Shown one piece after another: positions 26,318 to 34,491 of a stretch of 64,000 bases of DNA. The notes below the pieces were generated by a model, which worked only from the letters and a program-made list of their open reading frames with translations, was not told where the DNA came from and ran no database searches. Position 1 is the first letter of the stretch. Every line of letters begins with the position of its first letter. The stretch lies in contig JAKLGK010000001.1 in assembly GCA_022710725.1 (NCBI GenBank), forward strand, positions 425,010-489,009, in the 5' to 3' direction. The position numbers were made by a program, and so were the translations under genes. This DNA is from Verrucomicrobiota bacterium. GTDB lineage: Bacteria > Verrucomicrobiota > Kiritimatiellia > CAIQIC01 > JAGNIJ01.

Positions 26318-26573
26318 ATAGCCCGCTTATTTCACGAGCGCAGCGACGCTCACGCAATAAGCGCCTCTGAGCACGTGATTTGCATTAGCAATTCGCGTGC
26401 CAGAAGACATGACGTTTTGTCGAATCAGGGATTCGACAAAACGTACGTGGGTTCCGTTTGTGCCCGCAACGCGGGCACATCCCCGCGTGCGGCCACGTTG
26501 CCGCGGCCGACGCGGCTCACGTGGCGGCCCTTTGGGCGGATAATGCGCGCCAGTCGCGCATTATCCGGGCTAG
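26318..26573. repeat. Multi-hairpin dispersed element, copy B (inverted relative to A)
   Basis: This 256-bp element starts with ATAGCCCG (26318-26325) and ends with CCGGGCTAG (26565-26573). Six hairpins follow one another. CGCTTATTtCAcGAGCG with its imperfect partner (26324-26363). GCACGtGAtTTGC with its partner (about 26371-26400). ACGTTTTGTCGAAT, 14 bp, perfect (26412-26444). TGTGCCCGC, 9 bp, perfect (26459-26479). GCCACGTTGCCGCG with a bulged partner (26491-26530). CGGATAATGCGCG, 13 bp, perfect (26537-26567). The order of the terminal modules is reversed compared with copy A. No gene is seen in 26238-26923. Confidence 0.8.
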
Positions 26574-26730
26574 CGCCCCGGCAGGCATGAGGTCCTATCC
26601 TCGTCTTGCATGAACTCCCATGCACAATGCGGGAGAGCAACGGCCAAGGGGAGTTGTTCTCCCGAAGCGGAGGGGGCGCCTCGGGATGCGGAATCGCCCG
26701 GCCCTTTCTTCGATTGAAGACCAACGTCTG

Positions 26731-26809
26731 GCAGCCTCTCGAGATCCTCCTTTCGGGGCGCATGCGGCCCCTCATCAGAAGAAAGAAACGAGGGGGCGCT
26801 CATTCCACG
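26731..26809 (+). promoter_or_regulatory. Shared leader repeat, copy 1
   Basis: This stretch starts GCAGCCTCTCG and contains CATCAGAAGAAAG (26773-26785), exactly 15 nt, then CATTCCACG (26801-26809). Related stretches lie at 30213-30296 and 36931-37008, each upstream of a plus-strand transcription unit with the same 15-nt spacing between AGAAAG and CATTCC. Confidence 0.55.
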
Positions 26810-26868
26810 AAAAACATCCCGGTCTTGCCGTTCGATACCCCGCGCGATTCCGCGCCCGGACGCTCCGC

Positions 26869-26897
26869 TTGCACTTGGCCAGGGATATCTTTATCTT
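26869..26897 (+). promoter_or_regulatory. Sigma-70-like promoter of the acyl cluster
   Basis: -35 TTGCAC (26869-26874) and -10 TATCTT (26892-26897) are 17 bp apart. The start would be about 20 nt before the fabG-like ATG. Confidence 0.45.
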
Positions 26898-26923
26898 CCG
26901 GGCGGAGCAAACGAGCAGGCGAA

Positions 26924-27670
26924 ATGGACAGCTTGAGCGGACAGGCGATTCTCATCACGGGTTCAACCCGGGGCATCGGACGCGCCATTGCCGCGGCGGC
27001 GGCGAGTCGAGGCGCGACCGTCGGCATTCACGGTCGCGATGCGCAACACGTGCAGGATATCTGCGCCAGCCTGGCGGCTTCCGGCGGAGAGGCCCTGGCT
27101 TGCCCGGGGGACTTTGCGGACCCCGAGAACGCTCGCGAGGTGGTGCGGGCTTTCCTGAAGGCCGCCGGCAGGCTGGATGGCCTGGTTCACTGCGCCGGCA
27201 CCGGAAAGGCCCGGGCCTTCCGCGCCCTGACGCTCCCGGATTGGCGGGCCACGTTTCGGGTCAACCTGGAAGCGGCCCTGCTGGCCTCGCAGGAGGCCTA
27301 CCTCTGGATGCGGCAACAGAAAAAAGGCGCGATCGTCCATATCGCCTCCCTGGCCGCCCACGGCCCCGGACGCTGGATGGGCGCCGACTATGCCGCAAGC
27401 AAGGCGGGCCTGGTCAGCCTGACCAAGAGCCTGGCCCTGGAGGCGGCCCGCTTCGGCATCCGCGTCAACGCCGTATCGCCGGGCATGGTGGAGACCGACA
27501 TGACCGCGGCGCTGACTGAAACGCTGAAAAAAAACATTGGGATTCCGATGAACCGCTTCGCCCGGCCCGAGGAAGTCGCCGAGGCCGTCCTGTTCCTGCT
27601 GTCCGACGCCTCGTCGTACCTCACGGGGCAGGTCCTGCATGTGGATGGCGGGTTGTGGATGGAGTCCTGA
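26924..27670 (+). CDS. FabG-like 3-oxoacyl-ACP reductase
   Basis: This is a 248-residue short-chain dehydrogenase/reductase. The cofactor motif TGSTRGIGRAIA is at about 12-23, the NxAG equivalent is VHCAGTGKA, the catalytic Ser is in IASLAAHG, and Y-x3-K is YAASKAG at about 152. The C-terminal SSYLTGQVLHVDGGLWM is typical of FabG. The ATG at 26924 is the first that gives a full-length family member. It is the first gene of a tight plus-strand set with a ketosynthase (13-nt gap), an ACP and an LpxL-like acyltransferase, so it probably reduces ketoacyl-ACP made by that ketosynthase rather than serving bulk fatty acid synthesis. Confidence 0.9.
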   Translation: MDSLSGQAILITGSTRGIGRAIAAAAASRGATVGIHGRDAQHVQDICASLAASGGEALACPGDFADPENAREVVRAFLKAAGRLDGLVHCAGTGKARAFRALTLPDWRATFRVNLEAALLASQEAYLWMRQQKKGAIVHIASLAAHGPGRWMGADYAASKAGLVSLTKSLALEAARFGIRVNAVSPGMVETDMTAALTETLKKNIGIPMNRFARPEEVAEAVLFLLSDASSYLTGQVLHVDGGLWMES

Positions 27671-27683
27671 AAGGAAGATCACG

Positions 27684-28925
27684 ATGGAAAAGCGCCGCGT
27701 CGTCGTCACGGGAATGGGAATGGTCACGCCCCTGGGGCTTGACGAGTCGTCGGTCTGCGCGCGGCTCTTCGGAGGGCAAGGCGGCATCCGGCGGATAACC
27801 TCTTTCGATCCCGCGACGTTCAAGTCGAAGAACGGGGCGGAAATCGATCCGGAGGCGCTGGCCGCCGCGCTGACCGCGTTCGAGTTGAAGCCTTCCGATC
27901 GCGCCACGGACATGGCGTTGGCGGCCTCGGGGCACGCCTTAAAACAGGCCGGCCTGCTCCCGGCGGGGCCGGGCACGCCGGGGGAAGACACGGCCGTGCT
28001 GATCGGGTCGGGTTCGGGTCCCTCGCACGCCGTCACCGAATCCTGGAAGGCCTATGCCGCGCAGGGCGCGCGCGGCGTGCGGCCCACGACCGTGCCCCGG
28101 TGCATGCTCAACGTCTTGAGCTCCCAGGTCTCGATCCGGTTCGGCCTCAAGGGTCCCAACTACGTGCTTGTGGCCGCCTGCTCCTCGTCCACGATGGCCC
28201 TGGGCATCGGCTACCGCATGATCCTGCACGGCTACGCGCGCCGCGTGCTCTGCGGCGGCAGCGATTCCATGTTCACGGCGCCGCTGTACACCGGATGGGA
28301 CAACCTCGGCGTCATGTCGAGGTCGCCCGATCCGGACAAGGCCTGCCGGCCTTTCGACGCCGGGCGCGACGGGTTCGTTCTCGGGGAGGGCGCCGGCGCC
28401 GTGGTCCTGGAATCGCTGGAGGAGGCCCGGTCGCGCGGCGCCCGAATCCGCGCGGAGATACACGGCTACGGCGAAACCTCCGACGCCACGCATATCACCC
28501 GGCCCAGCGTGGAGGGGCAGGCGGCCGCCATGACGGCCGCGCTGCGCTCCGCGCAGATGGCGCCTGGCGACATCGATTTCGTCAATGCGCACGGGACCGC
28601 TACGAAGGCCAATGACGTCTGCGAGGCCGAGGCGATACGCGGCGTGTTCGGCTCGGAAGCGGACCGGGTCTTCGTGGTCTCCTCGAAGTCATTTTTCGGC
28701 CACCTGCTGGGCGCGGCCGGGATCGTGGAAACCCTGTCGGCCATCCTCTGCCTCGAGGCGGGGCGGCTGCACGCCAACCTGAACCTTGATCAACCCGACC
28801 CGATGTGCAATGTTCGGCTCGTGGGCAGGGAGTCCCAGGCGATTCCGCTGCGCACCTGCATGAAAAACAGCTTCGGGTTCGGTGGCGGGAATGCCGTGAT
28901 GATCCTGGGCCAGTACAAGGAGTAA
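27684..28925 (+). CDS. FabF-like 3-oxoacyl-ACP synthase
   Basis: This is a 413-residue ketosynthase of the KAS II type. It opens with VVVTGMGMVTPLG. The nucleophile Cys is in VAACSSSTMALG at about 171, the first His in VNAHGTATKAND at about 310, and the second His in KSFFGHLLGAAG at about 345. The C-terminal NSFGFGGGNAVMIL is also typical. AAGGAAG lies upstream of the ATG at 27684. It condenses malonyl-ACP with an acyl primer. The neighbouring dedicated ACP and acyltransferase suggest a specialised acyl chain for an envelope lipid. Confidence 0.93.
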   Translation: MEKRRVVVTGMGMVTPLGLDESSVCARLFGGQGGIRRITSFDPATFKSKNGAEIDPEALAAALTAFELKPSDRATDMALAASGHALKQAGLLPAGPGTPGEDTAVLIGSGSGPSHAVTESWKAYAAQGARGVRPTTVPRCMLNVLSSQVSIRFGLKGPNYVLVAACSSSTMALGIGYRMILHGYARRVLCGGSDSMFTAPLYTGWDNLGVMSRSPDPDKACRPFDAGRDGFVLGEGAGAVVLESLEEARSRGARIRAEIHGYGETSDATHITRPSVEGQAAAMTAALRSAQMAPGDIDFVNAHGTATKANDVCEAEAIRGVFGSEADRVFVVSSKSFFGHLLGAAGIVETLSAILCLEAGRLHANLNLDQPDPMCNVRLVGRESQAIPLRTCMKNSFGFGGGNAVMILGQYKE

Positions 28926-28929
28926 TCGC

Positions 28930-29178
28930 ATGACGCGAGAGGAAATCCTCGGGAAGCTGCGGGGCATCATGGGGCGGACCAGCCAGGCCAAGGTGGACTG
29001 GAGCCGGGTGAACGAACAGAGTTCCATCGCCTCGCTGGGCATCGATTCCCTGGCCATGCTCGACCTGATGTACGACCTGCAGCAGGAGTTCGGCATCGAG
29101 TTCGAACCCCAGGATGTGGTGAACGTGTCCACCGTGGGCGATCTGGCCGCTTTCATCGAGGGGCGGATGGGTGCGTGA
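28930..29178 (+). CDS. Acyl carrier protein
   Basis: This is an 82-residue ACP. LGIDSLAMLDLMYDLQQEFG at about 36-55 contains the Ser that takes the phosphopantetheine arm (GIDSLA). The overall four-helix pattern and length fit the family. It starts 4 nt after the ketosynthase stop, and its own TGA overlaps the GTG start of the acyltransferase gene. It likely carries the chain built by the adjacent FabG/FabF pair. Confidence 0.93.
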   Translation: MTREEILGKLRGIMGRTSQAKVDWSRVNEQSSIASLGIDSLAMLDLMYDLQQEFGIEFEPQDVVNVSTVGDLAAFIEGRMGA

Positions 29179-30095
29179 GGCGGATTCGATATCTGGTCGA
29201 ATACTGTTTCGTGCGGTTGTTGTTGTTCCTCCTGGATCGGCTGCCCCTGTCCTTCTGCGCGCGGCTGGCCAACGGCGCCGCCGATATCGCGTTCCGGCTG
29301 CATGCGTCGCGCCGGCGCATTGCCATCGATAACATCCTTGTGTCCGGGATCACCGCCGACCGGCGCGAAGCCGAACGGATTGCCCGGGCCTCGTTCCGGC
29401 ACTTCGCGCGGCTCGTTGCGGAATCCCTCAAGTCGGACGCCTATTTCAGCCGGCATCCGTGGACGGAATGCGTCGACTGGCGGATTTCGCCGGAATTGCA
29501 GCAGATCCTGGACGATCCCTCGCGCGGCCTGATCCTGGCCTGCGGCCACCTGGGCAACTGGGAGATCGCCGCGCAACTGCTGTCCCACCGCAAGCCGGTC
29601 GTCGGCATTACGCGGCCGATGAACAACCCGTATGTCAATCGCCTCATGCAGGCGCGGAAGCCCCGGAACCGCTTCGAACTGACGCCGAAGCACGACGCGA
29701 ACATGGCCCGCTTGGTTTCCGCCCTCAAGGAAGGCAAGGTGCTGGCCATCATGATCGACCAGCACGCCCGGGACCGGGGCATGATGATCGACTTCTTCGG
29801 CCGCCCGGCGGCCACGCACACGGCCATCGCCCTGCTGCACCTCGTGACCCGAACGCCGCTCTGCTTCGGCGCCTGCGTGGAAACGGCGCCGATGCAGTTC
29901 CGGTTCCACGCCTCCGGCCCCTTGCGCTTTGAGCCTACGGGCGACAAGCAGCAGGATATCCGCCGCATTCTCGAGCACCTGACCCGGGAACTCGAGACCG
30001 CCATTCGCGCCCATCCGGAGCAGTACATGTGGGGACACCGGCGCTGGCGCGACGTCAAGCCCGCTCCCCCTTCCGGAACTCCCGCGCTCCGCTAA
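29175..30095 (+). CDS. LpxL/HtrB-type lysophospholipid acyltransferase
   Basis: This is a 306-residue inner-membrane acyltransferase. One N-terminal membrane helix (about 10-25, FVRLLLFLLDRLPLSF) precedes the catalytic domain. ILACGHLGNWEIAAQ (about 115-129) is the H-x4-E motif of the family, and HARDRGMMIDFFGRPA and YMWGHRRW are further conserved blocks. Members add secondary acyl chains to lipid A or similar lipids using acyl-ACP. The GTG start at 29175 overlaps the acp stop (GTGA), so translation is coupled. Its presence implies an LPS-like or related lipid and a diderm envelope. Confidence 0.9.
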   Translation: MRRIRYLVEYCFVRLLLFLLDRLPLSFCARLANGAADIAFRLHASRRRIAIDNILVSGITADRREAERIARASFRHFARLVAESLKSDAYFSRHPWTECVDWRISPELQQILDDPSRGLILACGHLGNWEIAAQLLSHRKPVVGITRPMNNPYVNRLMQARKPRNRFELTPKHDANMARLVSALKEGKVLAIMIDQHARDRGMMIDFFGRPAATHTAIALLHLVTRTPLCFGACVETAPMQFRFHASGPLRFEPTGDKQQDIRRILEHLTRELETAIRAHPEQYMWGHRRWRDVKPAPPSGTPALR

Positions 30096-30212
30096 TCCGG
30101 TTCCGGGCGGACCTGGCGCTCGGACGACAGCCGTTCCTCGCCCCTCCCCAACCCTGCCCCGCCGGCCAATTCCAGGCCGAACGGGATCTGCTGTATTTTC
30201 CGACTCCTCGAT

Positions 30213-30296
30213 GCAGCCTCTCGCTCCCGCTCCTTTCCAGGGCGACCGCTCGGCGCCCCTGCAAATAGAAAGGAAGGACGGGGGCGGCATTCCGCG
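30213..30296 (+). promoter_or_regulatory. Shared leader repeat, copy 2
   Basis: GCAGCCTCTCG (30213-30223), CTCCTTTC, AGAAAG (30267-30272), 15 nt, then CATTCCGCG (30288-30296) match copy 1. Here GCGG-CATT-CCGC followed by a T-run could also act as a terminator. Confidence 0.5.
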
Positions 30297-30314
30297 CTTT
30301 TTTAGGCGCCACTC

Positions 30315-30344
30315 TTGTGTCGCCCGCGCGGGGGAGGATACTAT
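30315..30344 (+). promoter_or_regulatory. Possible promoter of the sigma factor/kinase operon
   Basis: -35 TTGTGT (30315-30320), 18 bp, -10 TACTAT (30339-30344). The perfect palindrome CCCGCGCGGG (30323-30332) lies in the spacer and could be an operator. Confidence 0.35.
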
Positions 30345-30373
30345 GGGCGACGCCAGCAAGGGGTGCCTTGTAT

Positions 30374-31126
30374 ATGCCGGAATGCAACCAGGAGGCCGAC
30401 TCTTTTCGTTTCCCCCCAACCCGTTGGACTCTCGTTGCCCATGCCCAGGCCCCTGAACCCGAAGCCGGCCTGGACGCCATGAACGAACTGCTGACGGCTT
30501 ATAGCCCGGTTCTGCGCGGTTACTTGAGACTAGTCATGCGGTTGCGCCCGGAACAGGCGGAGGATATGGTTCAGGATTTCGTAACCCGGCGCATCCTGGA
30601 AGGACGCCTCCTCCAGCGCGCGGACCGCACGCGTGGCCGGTTCCGCTCTTTTTTACTGAAGTGCTTCTTGAATTTTGTCCGGAGCGAATTGCGCAAGGAA
30701 AAGGCAGCCAAGCGCGGGCCACCCCCATCGCAGATGCTCAACCTCGATGACCATGCCCAAGACATTGCCGATCCGTGCCAGGAGCGAAGGGCCTTTGACG
30801 CCCTGTGGGCCCGGCAAGTGCTCGGGGCCGCGCTGGAGCGCATGCAAAAGGACTGCGAGGAGAAAGGGCGCCAGGATGTCTGGACCGTTTTCGAGCAGCG
30901 CGTCCTGAATCCCATTTTCTCCGACAACCCGCCCCGCCCCTACGAGGAACTGGTGACCGCCCTGGGCCTGAAATCCCCCCTCCAGGCCTCCAACCTGTTG
31001 ATCACGGCCAAGCGCGGCTTCCAGCGCGCCCTGGAAGCCGTAGTCCGTGAAACGGTGGCGAACGAAACGGACATTCGGGCCGAGATCGCCGCGCTGAAAC
31101 GGGCGCTGGGCGGCGTAACCGGTTAG
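30374..31126 (+). CDS. ECF-type sigma factor of the kinase-linked kind
   Basis: This is a 250-residue RNA polymerase sigma factor. The opening FPPTRWTLVAHAQ, then LRPEQAEDMVQDFVTRRI (region 2) and RADRTRGRFRSFLLKCFLNF are hallmarks of the ECF groups found next to Ser/Thr kinases in planctomycetes and relatives. Region 4 is less clear (YEELVTALGLKSPLQASNLL). The ATG at 30374 is preferred to the upstream one at 30317 because the family begins near this motif. It is the first gene of a set with an unknown protein and a membrane kinase, which may control its activity by phosphorylation. Confidence 0.85.
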   Translation: MPECNQEADSFRFPPTRWTLVAHAQAPEPEAGLDAMNELLTAYSPVLRGYLRLVMRLRPEQAEDMVQDFVTRRILEGRLLQRADRTRGRFRSFLLKCFLNFVRSELRKEKAAKRGPPPSQMLNLDDHAQDIADPCQERRAFDALWARQVLGAALERMQKDCEEKGRQDVWTVFEQRVLNPIFSDNPPRPYEELVTALGLKSPLQASNLLITAKRGFQRALEAVVRETVANETDIRAEIAALKRALGGVTG

Positions 31127-31251
31127 CACCGGCTCCCGCGCAAGGGAAGATAATCGGCCCCTCTTCGACAAAGCACAACAACCGCCCGGCCGGCGCAGGA
31201 TCTCGCCCCGCGCCGCGTAGTACAAGGTGAGGGCCATTACCGAGGTGAACC

Positions 31252-31779
31252 ATGAATGAATCTTCCGCGCAGGTTCTCGGGGTCAACGCCGGGAAACTCG
31301 CACAGTTGCTGGATAGCGGCTGCCCCGTGGCAGACTGGCGTCCCGAGGAACTGGGCGCCCTGTTCAGCCACCAGATGACGGCGCCAGTGCAGTTCGACCT
31401 GGCGGGATTTGATCCCGCGTTCGCCGAGCGGATCCGGCTGCTGGCGGGCGCCCAAGGCCTCCTCGTGAAAAGTTTTCGGGACCTGTTCCTGCACCCCCAC
31501 CCCCCCGCCGCCCTGCTCGAGGCGGTCAAGGATTTCGCCAAGCGCGCCGCGGCGCACCGCGAGGCCGTCCTGCCCAAGGCCATCGCCCGCATGCTGTATT
31601 ACCTCTCCATCTCCGCGGCCCTGGTACGGTGCGGACGGCGGATCACTTCGTTGAGCAACAAGGACCTGCTGACCGGCCTCCGCTGGGCGCTGGGCCAGGA
31701 GTGGGTCGAAAAAGACCTTCATGGGTTGCTGGAGGAAGGCGCGCGGCAACTGGAGTCCTCGCGGGGGGAGGCGACATGA
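31252..31779 (+). CDS. Unrecognised protein between sigma factor and kinase
   Basis: This is a 175-residue, mostly helical protein without signal peptide or membrane segment. I recognise no family. It opens with SSAQVLGVNAGKLAQLLDSG and has a hydrophobic helix LPKAIARMLYYLSISAALVRCG at about 103-124. Its TGA overlaps the kinase ATG (ATGA at 31776-31779), so it is translated with the kinase. Position between an ECF sigma factor and a kinase suggests an adaptor or anti-sigma role, which is inference only. Confidence 0.75.
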   Translation: MNESSAQVLGVNAGKLAQLLDSGCPVADWRPEELGALFSHQMTAPVQFDLAGFDPAFAERIRLLAGAQGLLVKSFRDLFLHPHPPAALLEAVKDFAKRAAAHREAVLPKAIARMLYYLSISAALVRCGRRITSLSNKDLLTGLRWALGQEWVEKDLHGLLEEGARQLESSRGEAT

Positions 31780-33812
31780 ACCCCAAAGACAAACGGCACG
31801 ATCCCGATACGATCCCCATGTCCGGGGGAGCGGCGGATGTCACGCAGACCATGATCCAGGAAGGCATGCTCCAGGCGCCGGCCCGGCCGGGCGCGCGGGG
31901 CGCAGTGGGCCGGTTTGAAATCCTGCGGCCCCTCGCCGCGGGCGGCATGGGCCAGGTTTTCCTCGCGCGCGAACCCGTCACGGACGGCCGCGTGGCCATC
32001 AAGATGATCCGTCCCCGGTACCGAGGCGAGGAGTGGGTGGTCCGCCGGTTCCTGGCCGAGGCGCAGCACATGTACCGGATGTCGCACCCCCACATCCTGA
32101 AGGTCATGGAGGTGTCGGACCGCAAGGAGGGGCCGTATTACGTCATGCCCTTCATCGAAGGCGGCAGCCTGGCGCAGGCGATCAAGCCCGGCCAGCCGCT
32201 GCCGGAGGACCGCGTTCTCGAAATCGCGCGGCAGGTGGCCGACGCGCTGCAGTACGCGCACGCCCGCGGCATCATCCACCGCGACATCAAGCCCGCCAAC
32301 GTGCTGCTGGACAACGAGGGGCGCGCCTACCTGACGGACTTCGGCCTGCTGCGGACGGTGTTCAACGATACGATGCTGGATCCCGACAAGAGCGCGCCCG
32401 AGGGCACGGCCGCCTACATGTCGCCCCTGGCCGCCTCGGGCAAGGCCGAGGATACGCGGTGCGACATCTACTCGTTCGGCGCGCTGCTCTACGAGATGCT
32501 CACGGGGTGCAAGCCGTACGAGGGCCCGAATCCGAAAGCGGTCGCGGACCGGATTCTCGCCGGGCCGCCCCGCCCGATCCTGGCCGTCAACCGGGCCGCC
32601 TCGCCGGCGCTCGCGCGGATCGCGGAGTGGTGCATGGCCCGCGAACTGCGCGACCGGTACGCCGAGATGAAGGATGTTGTCCGAGACCTCGACCGGGCCG
32701 GGCAAAAAGAGGCGCCCCTCGGCCCGCACGGAGCGGCGGAGGGCCAGGCGGTCATGGTGCTGAAGTTGAGCGGGAAGCGGTCCGTCGGGAAGGCGCTGGC
32801 GGCGGCCGGCACGTTCCTGCAGGGCCTATGCGCGGTGTCGCTGCTCTGGACCATCATCCACATGATCGTCGCCCACCTGGCGGCGGATCCGCAGCAGCCT
32901 GTATCCCTGGCCCAGAGACTGGGGAGCGCCGCGGCGCCGGCGGCCTTCGGATTCCTCCTGGGCGGCGTGGCCGGCTGGTTCCTGCTGGCCCTTGCGCTGT
33001 GGGCCTGCCGCTACCGGGCTCCGTGGTTTTACCAGGCGATGCACATCATCGCGATCCCCTGGCTGCTGGTCTTTCCCGCGGGGACGCTCGCGAGCGTGCT
33101 GGTCCTGATCCACCTGCGGGAACACAAGGCCGAGTTCGCCGCGGAACCGCCGGCGGCCAGGCCGACACTCTTCATGTACTTCGAAAGCGCCGCGGTAGTG
33201 GCGATCGCCGTTTTCATTGCCGGGTTGTTCGGCCACGTGGCCTACAACATGGCCCGCCGGCAGGCCCGCCCCTCCTCCGCGGCGCAACCCGCTTCCAGCG
33301 CCGCCCAGGATCGCTGCGCCCGGGCCTGGCGGGTGTGGAACGAGCAGAAGTACGAGGAGGCGGAGAGGCTGTTCCTGCAGGCGACGCAGGCCGATCCCAG
33401 GCTGGCCGACGCCTGGAACGGGCTGGGCTGGTCCCGGCAGAATATGGGCCAAACGCAGAACGCCAGGGAGGCTTTCGAGCGCTGCGTCGCGCTCGACCCG
33501 AAGAACGCCGGCGCCCTGAACGGGCTCGGCTGGATCGCGAAGAGCGAACGGAAGCAGCACGAAGCCATCCGGCACTGGGAACTGGCCATTGCCGCCGAGC
33601 CGGGCGCGACCGCCGCGCTGGCCGGGCTGGCTTCCACCGAGCTTGAACTGGGCTACTACGACCTTGCCGCCAAGCACGCGCAGAGCTGGCTGAATCTCGA
33701 GCCCGGGAACGCCGAGGCGAAGCGCATCCTGGAGCAGGCCCGGCAGAAGCGGAACATCATGGACGACCTGACGCCCCGCCAGAAATTAAGCGCGGACTTG
33801 GGTCGCGATTAG
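31776..33812 (+). CDS. Membrane Ser/Thr protein kinase with TPR tail
   Basis: This is a 678-residue kinase of the bacterial PknB kind. The kinase domain spans about 45-315, with a glycine loop (AAGGMGQVFLA), VAIKMI with the ATP-binding Lys, GIIHRDIKPANVLL, LTDFGLLRT and CDIYSFGALLYEMLTG. Four hydrophobic stretches follow at about 340-490 (one reads SLLWTIIHMIVAHL), so the TPRs may face either side. Three to four TPR units fill about 505-665 (WNEQKYEEAERLFLQATQAD and related). The ATG at 31776 is coupled to the preceding stop. The TAG at 33810 is followed by the same open frame (see the next gene). Confidence 0.92.
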   Translation: MNPKDKRHDPDTIPMSGGAADVTQTMIQEGMLQAPARPGARGAVGRFEILRPLAAGGMGQVFLAREPVTDGRVAIKMIRPRYRGEEWVVRRFLAEAQHMYRMSHPHILKVMEVSDRKEGPYYVMPFIEGGSLAQAIKPGQPLPEDRVLEIARQVADALQYAHARGIIHRDIKPANVLLDNEGRAYLTDFGLLRTVFNDTMLDPDKSAPEGTAAYMSPLAASGKAEDTRCDIYSFGALLYEMLTGCKPYEGPNPKAVADRILAGPPRPILAVNRAASPALARIAEWCMARELRDRYAEMKDVVRDLDRAGQKEAPLGPHGAAEGQAVMVLKLSGKRSVGKALAAAGTFLQGLCAVSLLWTIIHMIVAHLAADPQQPVSLAQRLGSAAAPAAFGFLLGGVAGWFLLALALWACRYRAPWFYQAMHIIAIPWLLVFPAGTLASVLVLIHLREHKAEFAAEPPAARPTLFMYFESAAVVAIAVFIAGLFGHVAYNMARRQARPSSAAQPASSAAQDRCARAWRVWNEQKYEEAERLFLQATQADPRLADAWNGLGWSRQNMGQTQNAREAFERCVALDPKNAGALNGLGWIAKSERKQHEAIRHWELAIAAEPGATAALAGLASTELELGYYDLAAKHAQSWLNLEPGNAEAKRILEQARQKRNIMDDLTPRQKLSADLGRD

Positions 33813-33923
33813 TATCTGCTGGTCTTTCAGCGGCGCGCGCACAAGCAGCAGGCCGCCCTTCGGTATCGGAACTTCTACGCACTCGAACACATCGCGCCCG
33901 AGACCCAGCGCGCCCTGGAGGAG

Positions 33924-34445
33924 GTGCTGTGGGAGTACAGCCTTCGCGGCAACCACGAACACGTCGTGCGCTCGGGTTCCCCGGAACATCGAGCCCAGGC
34001 CGACGGAGCGATTCGGGAATACCAGAGGCAACGGGACGAGGACCTCCAGCGGCTCCTGGGCCCGGACCTCGCGCGCATCTTTCTGCAATACGCGGAGGGC
34101 CACGATTTCAGCCGGTTCATCCGTGATTTGAAAACGGACCTGGCCGACCAGGGCCGGGAGCTTCCCGTGCCGGCCGAGCGCGCCTTGCTGGATCTCATGT
34201 GGACCGCCGCCCGCGAGACCGGGAAGAACAGCGACTCCGGACGAACGGACGAGGAGCAGTGGCGGATTGAATATGCCTGGCAGAGCAACGTGCTGGCCCG
34301 CGCCGGCGCCTTCCTGGAGCCGGACACCATCCGCCTGCTCGACCAGCAGTTCGAACAGTTTTACGCGATCGCCCGGATGGGGGAGAAATCAGCCGGGCAA
34401 AAAGAGTCGGAGCGGGGACACGCCGGGAAGGAAATCGCCCCGTAA
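33924..34445 (+). CDS. Unrecognised charged helical protein after the kinase
   Basis: It has 173 residues if started at the GTG (33924, GAGGAG just upstream). The frame is open back to the kinase stop at 33810-33812 and is the same frame as the kinase. The 37 codons in between (for example LVFQRRAHKQQAALRYRNFY) look protein-like, so the real start may be a CTG near 33816, or the piece may once have been the kinase's C-terminus. The sequence is rich in Glu, Arg and Gln and predicted helical, without membrane segments. No family recognised. Confidence 0.6.
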   Translation: MLWEYSLRGNHEHVVRSGSPEHRAQADGAIREYQRQRDEDLQRLLGPDLARIFLQYAEGHDFSRFIRDLKTDLADQGRELPVPAERALLDLMWTAARETGKNSDSGRTDEEQWRIEYAWQSNVLARAGAFLEPDTIRLLDQQFEQFYAIARMGEKSAGQKESERGHAGKEIAP

Positions 34446-34491
34446 GATGCCGGCCCGACTCCCTGCGCCCCCCTCTGTCCGGCCCGCTTTT

